From NCBI GenBank assembly GCA_039654915.1, contig CM077600.1, positions 28,269,992 through 28,333,991 on the forward strand: a stretch of DNA of 64,000 nucleotides, given 5' to 3'. The position numbers were made by a program, and so were the translations under genes. Source of the DNA: Aquilaria yunnanensis (taxonomy: Eukaryota; Streptophyta; Magnoliopsida; Malvales; Thymelaeaceae). The notes below the pieces were generated by a model that was not told where the DNA came from, did no database searches, and saw only the letters and a program-made list of their open reading frames with translations. Position 1 is the stretch's first letter. Each line of letters begins with the position of its first letter. This document shows, piece after piece, positions 49,887 to 62,320 of this stretch.

Positions 49887-50070
49887 AGAAATGTTTGGGG
49901 AAAAGTAATTGTAATTAAACCTATACTAGCCATTTATGATTTAATGCAAACATTATATAGCCTAACGGGTGGAAAAGTAAAGAATTTAAACTAATTGTTG
50001 TTGTAGATAAAACCAAACTGCTAGTCTTTAAGAAAATATTATTTTTTTTATTGTAATAAAACCCCCAACA
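49590..50070 (-). repeat. Copia 3' LTR
   Basis: On the minus strand the LTR starts TGTTGGGGGTTTTATTACAA at 50070, immediately after a purine-rich tract (GGAGAGGGAAT, 50071-50081) that fits a polypurine primer. The far end is near 49590-49640. A (TA)n tract (about 49840-49880) has expanded inside it. The part at 49637-49825 is homologous to 57457-57635. Confidence 0.7.
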
Positions 50071-50592
50071 ATTCCCTCTCCATTTCAATGAAAAACCAAA
50101 ATAATATATAGATAGGTAAATATAGTTTATTGTGCATAATAAAAGTGGTGATACCTTGAACCTTTATTTAGTGAGTCAACTCACTTGTTCCATGACCCAT
50201 AGTAGTATTACCTTGAACTATAATTGTTTGTAAATATAAGTTCACCTAACACATATAATAAACCAGGTGTCCATTGAGCATGTAAACCTGCATTATTAAT
50301 GGCCATGTGCATATTCTGATTTTTCGTGAGCAATTTTAATAATAGCTCACGGAGTGGCTTCATTCCAACACTCATGTCATGTAGGTGAAAATCCGTCAAG
50401 ACTACTCCTATAACTTTGACACCCCAGTCAATAAAAAGCCACAGATTCTCATTAAGAACAAACGTTCAACCATCAATCATTACAGGATAGATGCACCTAA
50501 ATCATAGGGATAATGTGAGACATAAATCTCTAAGATGATACATCTTTCAATGGCTTCACTATGATTCATTTTTCTCATTCAAAACCCGCGCC

Positions 50593-52400
50593 TTAAGATC
50601 TCTGATTTTTGGGTTGGGTATCCTCATAGGAAGCTCCATTCAATTTGGGCTTCAATTTTATCCCCCTTGATGTAATCCATACCTTATCTCTTGCAAGAGA
50701 TTTTGTTAATGGATCTGCAATATTTTGACATAATTTCACATAGTCCACATTAACAACTTCATCAATCACATAGGACCTCACAATACTATGTTTTCTTCAA
50801 ATAGGTCTAGATTTTTCATTATAATAATAGTTATTCACTGTATGTATTGCAGCAGTATTGTCATAATATATTAAAATATGTGGTACCAGTTTTTCCCACA
50901 AAATGATTTCAAATAAAAGGTCTTTGAGTCAACTAGCTTCCTTACATACAGAGGCTAGACCAATCACTTCTAACTCCATTGTGGACTTTGCTATTATTTG
51001 CTGCTTTTTAAATTTCTAATATAACGCACCACCTGCTAAAGTAAAGACATATCCTGTACAGATAGGAAATTACTCGACAAAGTGTTCCAGTCAGCATCAC
51101 AATGGCCCTCAAGTATAGCAGGATATCTTTGAAAAAATAAACCATAATTTTTTGTATATCTCATATATCTCATTAAGTGATCAATAGTTTTCCAATGATC
51201 CATATTTGGTTTACTAGTAAATCTTCCAAGTATACCTATTGCATATGAAATATTAGGTCTAGTACAATCGGTAAGATATCGCAAACTACCAGTTATACTA
51301 GCATATATGGTTTGATTAACAATACTTTCATTATGCATGGTAGGCAACAATTTTATACCATTTGACATTGGAATTAACATTGGGTTTGCATTTGCATAAC
51401 TGAATTTACTCAAAATTTTATCAATGTAATGAGATTGATCTATGAAAATACCATCAACACACCTTATAATTTTTATGCCAAGAATAACATTTGCCTCCTC
51501 TAAGTCTTTCATGTCAAAGTGTTGATGCAATATATTTTTTGTAAGATCAATCACATGCATAGATGAGCTAAAGATGAGTAAATCATCAACATACAAACAC
51601 ACAATGACATGATAATCATCAAAGGACTTAAAGTAAATATATTTATCACATTAAGTAGGCTTGAAGCCATTACCGTTCATGCAAGAATCAAATTTTTCAT
51701 GTCATTGCTTAGGAGCTTGTTTTAAACCATAAAGAAACTTTGTAAGTTTACAAACTTTGTGCTCTTGGCTAGTCACGACAAAACTTTCAGGTTGATCCAT
51801 ATAAATTTCTTCTTTAAATCTCCATTTTAAAAAAGGATTTTAAGATCCATTTGATAAATAAAAATTTTATAAAGAGATGTGACAGTAATCAAAAGTCTAA
51901 TTGATGTTATTTTGGAAACAAAAGAATAAATATCAAAGAAATCAATTTCTTCCTTTTATTTAAAACCATTAGTAACAATTCTTACTTTATATTTATCTAT
52001 AGAACCATCCGGTTTAAGTTTTTTCTGAAGAACCCATTTACAACCAATTGTTTTAGAACCAAGAGGTAAATCAACTAATTTCCAAGTATTGTTTAAAATT
52101 AGAGAATCCATTTCATCATTAATAACTTCTTTCCATAAAATAGAGTCTTGTGAATCTAAAGCCCCTTTTAAAGAAACTGATTTGTTATTGACATTATAAA
52201 CAAAAAAGTCGGGACCAAAATCCTTCTCAACTCTAGTCCATTTGCTTCTTCATAACTCAAATTTCAAATTTTCTTGATTTTCCAAATCGGTAGTACAAGT
52301 ACTCAAAACTGGTTCTATTTTTTTTTTTCAATAACAAGTTTTTCTTCTTTCTCGAAAGGAAATTTATCTTAATGAAAAATAGTATCAACTGACTTAATGA
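50593..52400 (-). pseudogene. Copia reverse transcriptase-RNase H region
   Basis: The longest open piece (51036-51602) carries the polymerase active-site motif Y-V-D-D, followed by D-M-K-D-L, I-L-G-I-K-I and I-T-G-S-L-R-Y-L, then the RNase H G-H-C-D-A-D-W motif. The RNase H tail (N-I-A-D-P-L-T-K, 50593-50781) is separated by frameshifts. The N-terminal part of the polymerase (51600-52400) can be traced only in pieces. Confidence 0.9.
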
Positions 52401-52533
52401 TAATATTGTTTTCAAGATCTAAAAAATGGTAAGCCTTTATCTTTGGTGCATAGCCAAGAAAAGCACAAGTTGTTGCTCTAGCTCTTAATTTTGGTCTTTT
52501 TTAATCATTTAACTGCACATAAGCTAGGTAATC

Positions 52534-52704
52534 CTAAACTCTAAAATAATCCGAATTTAGTTTGTAACCTTTCCACAATTCAAAGGGAGTAATGTTGATT
52601 TTCTTACTTGGGACATGATTCAGAACATAACAAGCAGTCAAAATAGCTTCTCCCCACAAATTAGAAAGAGCACTAGAACTAACAAGCATGACATTAGTTA
52701 AACC
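52534..52704 (-). pseudogene. Copia integrase, 3' part
   Basis: Reads T-N-V-M-L-V-S-S, N-L-W-G-E-A-I-L and N-H-V-P-S-K-K-I with T-P-F-E-L-W-K-G, the C-terminal side of the copia integrase core. It is cut at 52704 by the solo LTR. The reading frame continues on the far side at 55357 once the insertion and one target copy are discounted. Confidence 0.9.
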
Positions 52705-55356
52705 TGTTACCACCTCACAAAATGGGAGAATTACAAGTGTGTCACAATGGCTAAAAACCATTATATTGTGTAATTCTTACCATTGTGGTTGAAGTATGGG
52801 GGGTAAAAGGCATGATCAACACCTCCTTAAAAGTGTTCCAAGTTGGTAACTTGGCCCCCAAGAAAAGCCTTAAGGATTGCTTGTTTGTCAAGCAACCTAT
52901 GGACTTTTTTGTAAGGTTTTGAAAATTCGGGTACTCAATTGCAAAACTCTCAAGAAAGAGACTTGGAGAGTTATGGAAAGGATATAAATGGTATGAAAGT
53001 GCTATTGGAGGACCAAATTACTCATGCAAGGCAAGTTTGAACAAAGGAAACACTAAAGGCAATAAGGACCTAAATGTCCCAGTGTAAACCTTAAGGTGTC
53101 AAGCTTTTGACTTAAGTCTAAGGGTGGAATTTTGGGGTTATCCCACTCAAAGGATGGCTGGCCAAAGCATGGCAAGAAAGTCAAATGTGGGCCAAGAAAT
53201 TAAGACTAAGAAGCCATGGTCTTGTAGTAAGGAAAATGACATAAAGCAAGGTTAAGCTTGTTAAGTGTGTTTTGGTGCCCTTAAGCTCATTTAAGGCCAT
53301 TTAAGTGGCCAAATCACTTATCCCACTCTCATTTTCGTCCTCCCCCAGACCAAGAACACAGCCATACTTCCTCCATAGCCACCATACCTTCAAACTTAAA
53401 ACTACTTGCAATTGAAGTCAAGGAAGCACAATTGGAAGCTATTTGGTGCTATTGCTTGAGTGCACCTAGGATCAAGCTCCAATTTCAACATACCCATCAA
53501 GGTAAGGGTTCTCTTGCTCTCATGGATCGTTTTCTGTAATTTTCAAGCAACCATGGAGCAAGGGCTAAGCTTGGAAGAGAGCCATGAGCTTGATGAACCA
53601 AGCTTAGTAAGGGGAGTGCACTTATTGAAGGTTTTGTGACCTACTGTTGAGTGTACAAAGATGGCCACGAAATAAGAGTTTTCTAAAGTTTCCTGGATTG
53701 TTTACTGTATTTCCAAACATCCATGAAGCTAAGACCATGCTTGGAAGAGAGCAAAAAGCTCTAGGAACCAAGTATGGGTTAATGGAAAAGAAGTATGGCA
53801 AGGTTTCGGCCTTAGTGTTACCATGCTAAAGATGGCAGTAAGAAAGAAGGGTTTCTAGAGCCCAAAGTTAGTACTAACTACTGTTAAAATCCTCCTAAGG
53901 CCAAGCATTAGCTTGAGGAGGGCTGCCATAGTGATTTGGTTATGTTTGTTATGTGTTTTATGGACTAACCTATGGTATATGTTGTTGCTGCATTTCATGT
54001 GTTTGTTGTTTGTGTTTGGCTGCTGCATTTGGTTGCTATATCTTGTATATATGCATTGTGGTTTTTTTGTTTTGGTGTCTTTGGATGCAGGTTTTAATGA
54101 GGATCACATTACCTTAAGAAACCAAGTGTTACCCTTACTAAGTTTCTCAATGAAACTTACTCCCCTCAATTCTGTCATTTCAGGTCCAGCAGAAAGATCA
54201 CCTTCAAACTAACCTTTGTAGTTTGAGTTTTGATCTGGAATTTCAGGTACATGAACTTCCATATGTCTAGTTATGATCTGGAAAGTTTGGTGATTTTAGG
54301 AGCACATTTGGTATTTTTAATGGTGGTACTTACTGTGTTGTGCAGCAGCTGTCCAGCATCTTGTTTTTGGAGTCCATTGTTTCTCAGGACCTCCTGTAAC
54401 CTAGGGTGCGTATTTAGCTGAGTTAAGACCATATTGTACTTCATGTATGCATGTACATGTAGTGTATGTAAAATGAGACAAGTATGAGAACTTTTGAGTA
54501 ATGTTTTGGCTATGTAAGTGATGTGGTGCAAAGCTGCCTAAGTGTGAATGATAGGCTGCTTACTTGTAAATTCTGTTTTGACCACATAAAGTTGTTAAAA
54601 GAAAGGGAATGTAATTCCTATGTGTAATGGACATATATGGGATGGCCTTGGAGGGATTTTCCCTTGTGAATGAAGTGTTTGCATGGTTTGGAAAAATTGT
54701 ATGGGCAAAATGGTCCAAAAGTTGCTAGAATTTCGACTCTGGACATAAAGTTTAATATCTCCCTGTGTAGAATGAACCTTGGTATGAAATTTTGACCACA
54801 CCTAGAGGACATCTAGATGGTTAACTGGGCTTTGTAATTTCTGGATTTAGAGCCCTGTAGCCAAAGATATGATGTTGCAAAGTTGGCTGAGTTACTGTTC
54901 ATTTGGTCAGAATTTTGTAACCCACTTCAAAAATCCATAACTTGGTCCATAGGTGGGATATCGATGTAAAACAAAATTCCTTGGTTTTCTCTAAGTCTAT
55001 ACTTGATAATGGAGCAAAGAAAACAGGGGGCTATGTGGCTAGAATGATACAGTTTATTAGTGGAAGTTACAGGTGCAGTAGCTGGCCACTAGAACTTAAC
55101 AAGATTGCCTAATGTGTGGAAGCCAAAACTAAGACTTGTGCTAGTGTTTTCCTTCTTTGCTGCCATGGTGTGCATGCAATGTGAATGTGTGTGTGATGGT
55201 TGGACCAATATGCATATATTTACATAGTGCCCAAGAGGGCCACTTGGGTATGCACACTAAGGGTAGTGTTCTGATGGTCTACAGAACATTACCAATCCTG
55301 GGAGTCTAAATGTACAGTTTTGGCACCATAACTGGACTACCCCGGAGTGGGTAACA
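52705..55356. mobile_element. Solo LTR (long, Gypsy-like) inserted in the copia integrase
   Basis: The 2652-bp element starts TGTTACCACCTCAC and ends GAGTGGGTAACA, so it has TG...CA ends with a short inverted repeat (TGTTACC/GGTAACA). It is flanked by a perfect 5-bp target duplication AAACC (52700-52704 and 55357-55361). No internal protein domains, primer-binding site or second LTR were recognised. Open frames (53647-53829 +, 53913-54212 + and others) have no known motif. Long LTRs of this size are typical of Gypsy lineages. Removal of the internal region by LTR-LTR recombination is inferred. Confidence 0.85.
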
Positions 55357-55827
55357 AAACCAATCAAAGTTCTATTTTTGTGCTTAGCAACACCATTAGA
55401 AACAAGAGAATATGGAAGAGTTATTTCATGAATACTACCCAAATTTTGAAGAAAAATTTCAAAGTTATTGGAACCATTTGCTATACCTTTATCACTTCAA
55501 AATGTTTTGATTTTCCTCCCAAATTGATTTTCAATTTCACATATAAAAAGTTTGAAATTTTTCAAGAGCATCATTTATTTATTTAATCAAATAAACATAT
55601 GTGTATTTTGAAAAATCATCAATAAAAGTGATGAAATACCTATTGCCTCCACGAGTCAAAATTCCTTCAAATTCACATATATTTGTGTGAATCAATTCTA
55701 GCAATTTCGTTTTCTTATCCACACTTTGAAAAGACTTTTTTGTAATTTTTGTTAGACTATATGATTCACATTTTTCAAAATCAATAGTGACTTTGGGTAT
55801 TAAACCAAGAAAGCTCATGTTTTTCAC
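55357..55827 (-). pseudogene. Copia integrase, 5' part
   Basis: The segment 55579-55827 contains L-L-E-L-I-H-T-N-I-C and Y-F-I-T-F-I-D-D-F-S-K-Y-T-Y-V-Y, including a core aspartate of the integrase. The segment 55357-55442 continues S-I-H-E-I-T-L-P-Y-S and S-N-G-V-A-K-H-K-N-R-T-L, up to the solo LTR. The region between them is out of frame. Confidence 0.9.
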
Positions 55828-55833
55828 ATATTT

Positions 55834-56268
55834 TTAATTTACATGACACAAACTTGCATGCCAAAAATTAGCAAAAGAAAACATGTAAACAGAAATAGTA
55901 GATGCTTTATTCATTTCAATATTAAGCTTAAGCATGCCATCACAAATATACCCTTTGCCTACAAAAATACAATTCTTAAAGAATACATAGGAATTAGATT
56001 CATATAACTGTCTAAAATCAGCCTTATTAAGTAAGAAACCAGAAGCCAAAATTTTCCTCAAAGTTGGAGTAAACAAGACTTCCTTGAGAATGAAAGTCTT
56101 ATCAGAAGTGAAGTTTAATTGAACATCACCTTGTCCCAGAGCTTTAATGATATGGTCATGTCTAAGTTTAATTTCTTTTTCCACTTCAAACTTAGTATAT
56201 CCAAGATCTATCTTTGCAAACATGTTTAGAGGCACCAGAGTCAATTCACCACCTTTCTTTGTCACCAA
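55834..56268 (-). pseudogene. Copia protease/pre-integrase region
   Basis: A 144-residue open frame ends F-W-H-A-S-L-C-H-V-N, the pre-integrase H-x-C-H type motif. The preceding part (D-V-Q-L-N-F, L-K-E-V-L-F-T-P) corresponds to the stretch after the protease active site. The active site itself lies upstream in decayed sequence. Confidence 0.8.
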
Positions 56269-56355
56269 CCATATTGATCTCTGTCAACATGGTCATAAAC
56301 GGCTCATCGTCATCCACCATGTTGATTTTGGCATAGTTGCAATTTTGGGAAATTT

Positions 56356-57251
56356 GCATACCTTAACGAGGTGACCTGGTTTGCCACAAATAAAGCATTC
56401 ACAAATTGGATCTTGTCTCATCTGTACTACTTAGTTCCTGCTCCTTGGATTTGGTATGCCAAAAAATTGCTTCCTGAAAAGCTTTTTCACAAAATTCTTC
56501 TTGGGTTTTAAGTGAGTATTATATTTCAAATCATAACCTCTTGGTATCTTGTTATTGAAGGTAGTAAGATTTGCCTTAGTTCCAACATTACCATTATTGA
56601 AATTGGCTCCTATGACATCTTAGTTTCTAGCTCTTCTTCTACTTGAACTCAAGTGATAAGGCTTTCAATCGACATCTCTTTTTGTTTGTGACACAGCTTT
56701 TTGGAAATCCTTCCAAAAGGCTGATAGTTTATGTATGATTGCAATTACTTGAAGATATTCCCCAATCTTCACTCCTTTAGATCTTAGTTCATGGGCAATA
56801 AGGGTAAAATATTTGATTTGTTTCACCACAAAAAGGTTGTCCACCACTTGATGGTGGAGCCATCGACTTCTAGCATATAGTTTTGCACTAGCCTTCTCAA
56901 TATCATATTTTTTTTGTGAGGCTTTCCAAATCTTCTTGATACTATTATAAGAGTTTTCATAATTGTCATAGAACTCATCAGATGAACAATTCAAAAAGGC
57001 ATAATGACAATCAAATTCATCCTTATTATAGTTTCATATCCTTTCACAATGCATTTTTTTTCATAATCACTCATATCATCGGTTAATATTTTGAGGGTTT
57101 TTTTCTCAAAAATCACATAGCCAAAATCAAACATTTTCAAGTAGTATAAAATTGTTCCCTTCCATCCCTTAAAATATTCTCCATTGAATTTGAAAGACAA
57201 GTTGAGTTCATTTGAAAGCTTAATTGATTTTTCACCACAATATTGACTCAT
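56356..57251 (-). pseudogene. Copia gag
   Basis: The N-terminal piece (56991-57251) has F-N-G-E-Y-F-K-G-W-K and Y-Y-L-K-M-F-D, typical of the gag start. The second piece (56665-56994) has I-W-K-A-S-Q-K-K-Y and S-R-W-L-H-H-Q-V-V. One CCHC zinc knuckle (56356-56397: C-F-I-C-G-K-P-G-H-L-V-K-V-C) follows after frameshifts. Confidence 0.88.
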
Positions 57252-57399
57252 TTTTTTTCTTAAAGAACGTCCAAAAATTATTATTTCTCTTGGCAGAAAT
57301 CCATATAAGAAAGAAATAAAATTGAGATAATAATCTAAAATGAAATAAAATCACCGATGATATAAAGAATTTTGAGCTGAGGTGTAAAGTTGCTCACTT

Positions 57400-57635
57400 T
57401 CTTTTGGACGTTTCATGTCATACAGATGCAGTAGCCTCGGGTCATGCCGCTCTCAAGATACAACAACCCAACTTTTTAGTTGTATTTCTATATATACTTG
57501 CACTATGGTAAAATAAAGCTCCACTTGCACCTTTTTTTACCCAATATTGTTTGGAGATATATAGAAAAAATAATTTTATAAAAAATCTGAAAAGTTGGAG
57601 AGAGAGAGAGGCCAAGAATGTATATTAGTTTGACA
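57400..57635 (-). repeat. Copia 5' LTR, truncated
   Basis: Homologous to the U5-side half of the 3' LTR (49637-49825) at about 80 percent by eye. The U3 half is missing and LINE sequence starts at once (from about 57640). No convincing tRNA primer-binding site was seen next to it. Confidence 0.65.
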
Positions 57636-57639
57636 ACTG

Positions 57640-57905
57640 TCACAACCACTTCACCTACTCCCATACCACAGAAGGACAATGTAGCAGTACATGAATTTCA
57701 CCTTCATCTTTAAGGTTGCATAACGGACACATAATACTTTGCAGCTGCACTCCCCTTGTCGTAATAAGATTCTTCTTTCTAAGAAGTCTTGCTCGCCACG
57801 CAAGTATATTGACCTTTGTTTGGAACAAAACTGATGAAGAGGAATAACGCAAAGGGGAAGATACTTTTGCGTTTTTAAAAAAGGAAGCCGCTCGCGAAAA
57901 AACAC
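57640..57905 (-). pseudogene. LINE reverse transcriptase zinc-binding domain fragment
   Basis: The frame at 57655-57852 contains K-V-N-I-L-A-W-R-A-R-L, T-T-R-G-V and C-P-L-C-N with H-V-L-L-H-C-P, the zf-RVT module at the C-terminus of plant L1-like LINE polymerases. Frames switch near the N-terminal side. It is joined directly to the broken copia LTR. Confidence 0.85.
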
Positions 57906-59220
57906 CTAAAGGTATCCCAAAGGGGCTGTGTTATGTGCCTGCAACTAGTGGCTCTTGTCTCGTCGCCTCGTTTGTTTTTTCCACTTTCGACCTTTGCTCT
58001 TTCTCGACTTATGGCCCCAAGTCTTCCATGGAGTGCAAAAAGTATTGGCCACAACTGCAAGTCAAACTCTAAGTTCAACTCAAATCGTTTTCTTATTAAT
58101 TTGTCTGCAACTCTTTCAATGATTTAAGTCAATCGTACGTGTTCGCAGAAATTTTACTAGATTAAAGTCGTTTGACATGATTTCTCTTAGTGCTTCGCAA
58201 AATATTTTTAAAACACCCCTATAAGAAAAGTTCAAAAACTGAAAATATATAAAAACCTGGTTGCTGCTAAAGAAATAAAAATAAAAACCTGATTAATTAA
58301 ACATGCAAATATTAGTTACTCTAGAATATCATGGTAACAATATGTATAATTTCGCACATATCAACACAAATATTTGAATCACTTATTATAATAATCCATT
58401 GTTCTTATTTCTTATCTTATAATTATGGATTAAATGAAACATCAACCTTTTATTTTACTTAATTGGTTTAGTTAGCTCTCAAAATTACAGGTCAACCTAG
58501 AATCATTAAACTTCAGAAATCAAGTTAATCTCATTTGCAAAAAGGAAGGATTTTGAGAAGTTTTGGAACCAAAATGAAAGATTTCGAAAAAATTAGATCG
58601 AACAAGTCCATGTTAGATGCCATGTAACTCCTCTGTTGGTTTTTCAGCAACAAACACACCTGTGATTGAGCAAACACACTTATTCCTGTTATCACACTTG
58701 TATCAGTAATGGTGTTATTAATGATTTCATGAATTTTCACATTCAAAGGTGAGACATGGCTGTATCTATGACCATGTTTGACTGCCATTAAGGTTTTTTT
58801 TTGGGATTTTTCTACAGTTTCACAAAAGTAAAAAAGATAGAGAGTGTGTGGAAGAGAGAGAGAGAGAGAGCTGCCAGACATAGAAAAATAGGTTTAGGGT
58901 TCATAGTAGAAGGATGCAGGTGGCAGTTCTGATGTTCAACATCGATTGATTTGCGTTGGAGTAAGGATTTCTTGGATGAGAAGATATTTAGGGATCAAGT
59001 CTTTCATTTCTAGTTGCCTTTTGTTCTTGTTGTGTTTCTTTATCAAGATGATAAGCTAAATTCCTACTCATGCATAGAGTAGAAAAAGACTAGAATGATA
59101 TTATTTTCAAGATTATTTTCGTATAAGTAAATATAGTTTTTTGTTGTCTATCCACATGTGCTTTATTATTATTGAATTGGTACAAGTTAGCATATTGATT
59201 CAATGTTTGATTTCAAGCTT
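57906..59220. other. Non-coding DNA with a GA microsatellite
   Basis: No gene is recognised. A minus frame at 58531-58881 (116 codons) has no motif and starts within a (GA)n tract (58853-58870), so it is probably chance. Confidence 0.5.
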
Positions 59221-59229
59221 GTTAAGCTA

Positions 59230-59830
59230 ACCACTTGTATATTTAATTCAATCACCATGTGGGTAGAAAGGATTGCATGCAAGTCTAAAGATATATCAAC
59301 GTAAGATCTTTCGACTAAGGTCAAACATATTAGTGAGACTCAAAGAACTAACAATTCATTTTTGGGCGGGTTTTGGTTAAGAAGAGATTCTGATTGATCA
59401 ACTTAGGGATAATGATTAGTTGCCTCGAAAAAGGAGTTGATCTAATTTAGGAGTTATCTACAATAAAGCATAACTATACTTAAACCAAAATAAGAGTAGT
59501 GTAATGGATTTCTAGGGGGATTCAAATCTAAGCATGATAATTCTTGATTGTTGATCATTTTATTTATTTCTTGTTGTCCTAGATTAATTTTTAGTTACTG
59601 CAATAGTTTAATTTTTAGTAGCTAGTTAAACAATTCCTCTAATTGATTAGCTAAATAATAGAAAAAGGTTAGGTATGGTAGACAACTCTATTCCTATGAA
59701 ATACAACCTTAATACTTATCATAAGGTATGCTACTATAATAGGTGCGCTTGGCTTAAAGGTTTCATATCATTGAGAGTCTATAGTTCAATATTTTTATTA
59801 GTATAGTTTGGGAGCCCTTATGTGTCAACA
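59230..59830 (+). mobile_element. Possible Gypsy LTR/leader remnant
   Basis: The sequence has the general character of the LTR-to-leader region of plant Gypsy elements: TTGATTGTTGATC, AGTTAAACAATTCCTCTAATTG, and GACAACTCTATTCCTATGAAA followed by CTACTATAATAGGTGCGCTT. No partner LTR or coding domain is visible. Confidence 0.35.
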
Positions 59831-60413
59831 ATATACTTTTTGTGAAGATATTATTGTATTTTTTTTCCTAAAATTTTATTTGGGACTGTGATGTCCAATG
59901 AAAAATTAAAATAGGATCCACTCATTTTTTTTCAATAAAAATGGGTATGTAAAGACACCACTTTAATGCTCTTAAGTCCACCTTTAAACCATGAACTTTG
60001 AATAAGGTTTTAACTAGTTAGAGTAAAAGGTTATTTAGCTTTAGATATTAACTTATTATTATTATTATTTTGGTATTCAAAAGTATGTTTTACAAGTATA
60101 AAAGAAAAGATCTATTAGTATTTTTAGTAAGGAGAAGGGAATGCTAGCTTTTCAGGACTTGAAAGGCAATCAAACCAGTTTTGTGTGGTATTTTTTGGAA
60201 ATAAGGCCATGTTCAAACCCTGGACTTCCTTATGATGTCCTCAATGCTTTAGTCATTAAGCCAAAATCGTGGGGCATTAACTTTTATTTTTATAATTCAT
60301 GTTTTCAAAATTTTGCAAAATGGACAGGTCTACGTCGTCGTTTATAGTTTTGAGGTATCGGCATTAAATACCAAGAGATATACATAAACTATAAAGGATA
60401 TCGTGAACCTATG

Positions 60414-60421
60414 TATAAATA
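60414..60421 (+). promoter_or_regulatory. TATA-like element upstream of pararetrovirus relic
   Basis: TATAAATA lies about 570 bp before the first recognisable viral coding similarity, on the same strand, where plant pararetroviruses carry their full-length transcript promoter. No flanking activator motifs or primer-binding site were confirmed. Confidence 0.3.
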
Positions 60422-60984
60422 GACATAGCAAGGAAATTATAATCTTGCCCTTAAAAGAAAAAGATATTTTCAAGCCAAACCAAACCTCTTTAAAACCTCA
60501 TTGTGTTTGTGCTTTTGCATTCAAATCCCTAAAGTTTATTCTCTATCTTATTTCTTTGAAGAAAAGACTTAGCCAAATTTTAAAAGGTTTTTATCCTACT
60601 AGTAATTAAAGATTATTGTTAAGGTTTTCGCTAGTCTATTATCCAAGTCACGTATCCACCATAAGACCCATAGTTGAGCAAAAAGGATAGCAAGTTGGAG
60701 TAAAATTGTTGACAGATAGTAGATAAATTTTAATATTGATCTAAAGTTACTAATAGTAGAAATCTTTACAAGTTTGTCCAAGTCCTCCTCAAAGAGGCAA
60801 AAAGATGTAAAAACTTTGGGGAGTGGAAAAGTTAAAAAATTTTAAGCTTTAATAATCAGAGATGTAGAAAAAATTATTCAAAAATTCAAACATCCCCAAG
60901 ATTAACAAATGTGAAATTTATTAAAAGGAAACTTTTGATTTGAAAATGACTTATACCAATTAAATAGTAGAAAGAACTATTCCC

Positions 60985-61400
60985 ATAATGGAAGAAAATC
61001 ATAGATTTGAATTGTTGTCTAAGTACATGATAAAGATCATTTAGAAAATCATTACAATTATCTGTATGTTGGTCTACTTTAAGTTACTCTAAAGCCTTTA
61101 ACAAGGAATGAATTAAATACTGCTATTATCATTGCCTTAAGAGATTACAAGCATAACAAGTTCTTTGATTTTCTATTAGGTATGATAGAATCAAGTTTGT
61201 ATGATAGGCCAATTTATTTTAATTGTCATCCAAATTTCATTGTTTCTTTGAAAGATCCTCACATCATGAAAGTTTTGACTGCAAATATAATGACAACTAA
61301 TTTTGATATGCTTGAAATATCCCATAACTTAGCACTTGTTTACAGAATTTATTATAAAGTAATGACAATATAAATTAAGCCAAAGGCTAGGCAATTTGAA
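60985..61400 (+). pseudogene. Pararetrovirus movement-protein remnant
   Basis: The frame 61182-61373 has Y-D-R-P-I-Y-F-N-C-H-P-N, then D-M-L-E-I-S-H-N-L-A-L-V-Y-R-I-Y-Y-K, resembling the conserved core of caulimovirid cell-to-cell movement proteins. Sequence before it is traceable only with stops. Confidence 0.75.
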
Positions 61401-61799
61401 AAGGAGAAACTCTTTTGTTACAAGCTAATACAAAAAACATGTAGTAATCTCTAGGCCAATCAAATGGAGTGATATTAAACTCCTAGAAAAATTCATCTTT
61501 CAAAATAAAAAACAAGTGAAACCTTTAAAAACTCAAGAACTAGAAAGAATAATTAAGTGTGACAATAGGGAAGTTGAAATAAGATTTAGCAATGATAGAA
61601 TTACAAGAACTGATTTTACAAAAATAAAACCTAGAAGACCTCATTCAATGATTTTTTTATAAGCCTCACAGAGCTTCGTGCTCTTATGTCCCAAAATATG
61701 AACATAAAAAATTAGTAAGAAGGGTTAGAGAATCTATAGAACAAGTGTTATACCTTGTTTATAGCATGGTATAAGGATACTTTGTCATGTTTAGAATAG

Positions 61800-62320
61800 T
61801 ATAAGAACACTTTCCTTATAAATGTTTATGAAAGAGATGATTGTAGATCATCAATCTAGTAAAAGAAGTTTCTTCAAAGATTGCCAAAACATTTTGGACA
61901 ATTGGTCATGGATCATATCAAAGAAAAAAAATCAAGGTCAAGTTAACCTAGAAAATTATACTTATGGCTATATATTAGCAGAAATAAAAGAAATGGGACT
62001 TAAAATATGTCATGAAATGAAATGGTAGAAATATGTGAAAAAGGAAAAAAAAAAAAAAAGTGGGAAGAAAAGAAATAAGAAAATTTTGTTTTCAATTTGG
62101 GTAGGACATTCTAAGGCCATTTCTTGAATGACTTCAGAAAACAAAAGAAACATAAAGCTTACGATAAAATAGAAGAAGAAGGTTTGAGAAATTATAAAAA
62201 AAAGCCTAGATCATCTTAAAGATACAAGAAAATAAGATTTTTGATTGACCTTAAGGTCTGTTGGAAATGTGGAAAACAAAGACATTTTTTAAACAAATGT
62301 AGAACAAAATAGAAAATACA
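61800..62320 (+). pseudogene. Pararetrovirus coat-protein region with zinc knuckle
   Basis: An open piece at 61822-62028 is followed by lysine-rich sequence and a CCHC knuckle at 62259-62300 (C-W-K-C, then H, then C with x4 spacings), the nucleic-acid-binding motif of caulimovirid coat proteins. Stops and shifts separate the pieces. Confidence 0.7.

Larger units (their letters stand above)
49590..57640 (-). mobile_element. Decayed Ty1-copia retrotransposon, minus strand
   Basis: Gag, zinc knuckle, protease region, integrase, reverse transcriptase and RNase H follow each other from 57251 down to 50593, the copia order (integrase before reverse transcriptase). A 3' LTR lies at about 49590-50070. 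Its U5-side half is matched at about 57400-57635, sharing AATAAAGCTCCACT and GAGATATATAGAAAAAATAA. The 5' LTR lacks its U3 half and runs straight into LINE sequence. A 2652-bp solo LTR interrupts the integrase. Stops and shifts occur in every domain. Confidence 0.88.

Noticed and set aside
53913..54212. 99-codon + frame inside the solo LTR as a membrane protein gene
   Set aside because: It is hydrophobic through T-rich composition only, with no homology seen, and lies wholly within LTR sequence.
58531..58881. 116-codon minus frame as a hypothetical gene
   Set aside because: The start lies in a GA microsatellite, no motif is present and the flanks are repeat remnants.
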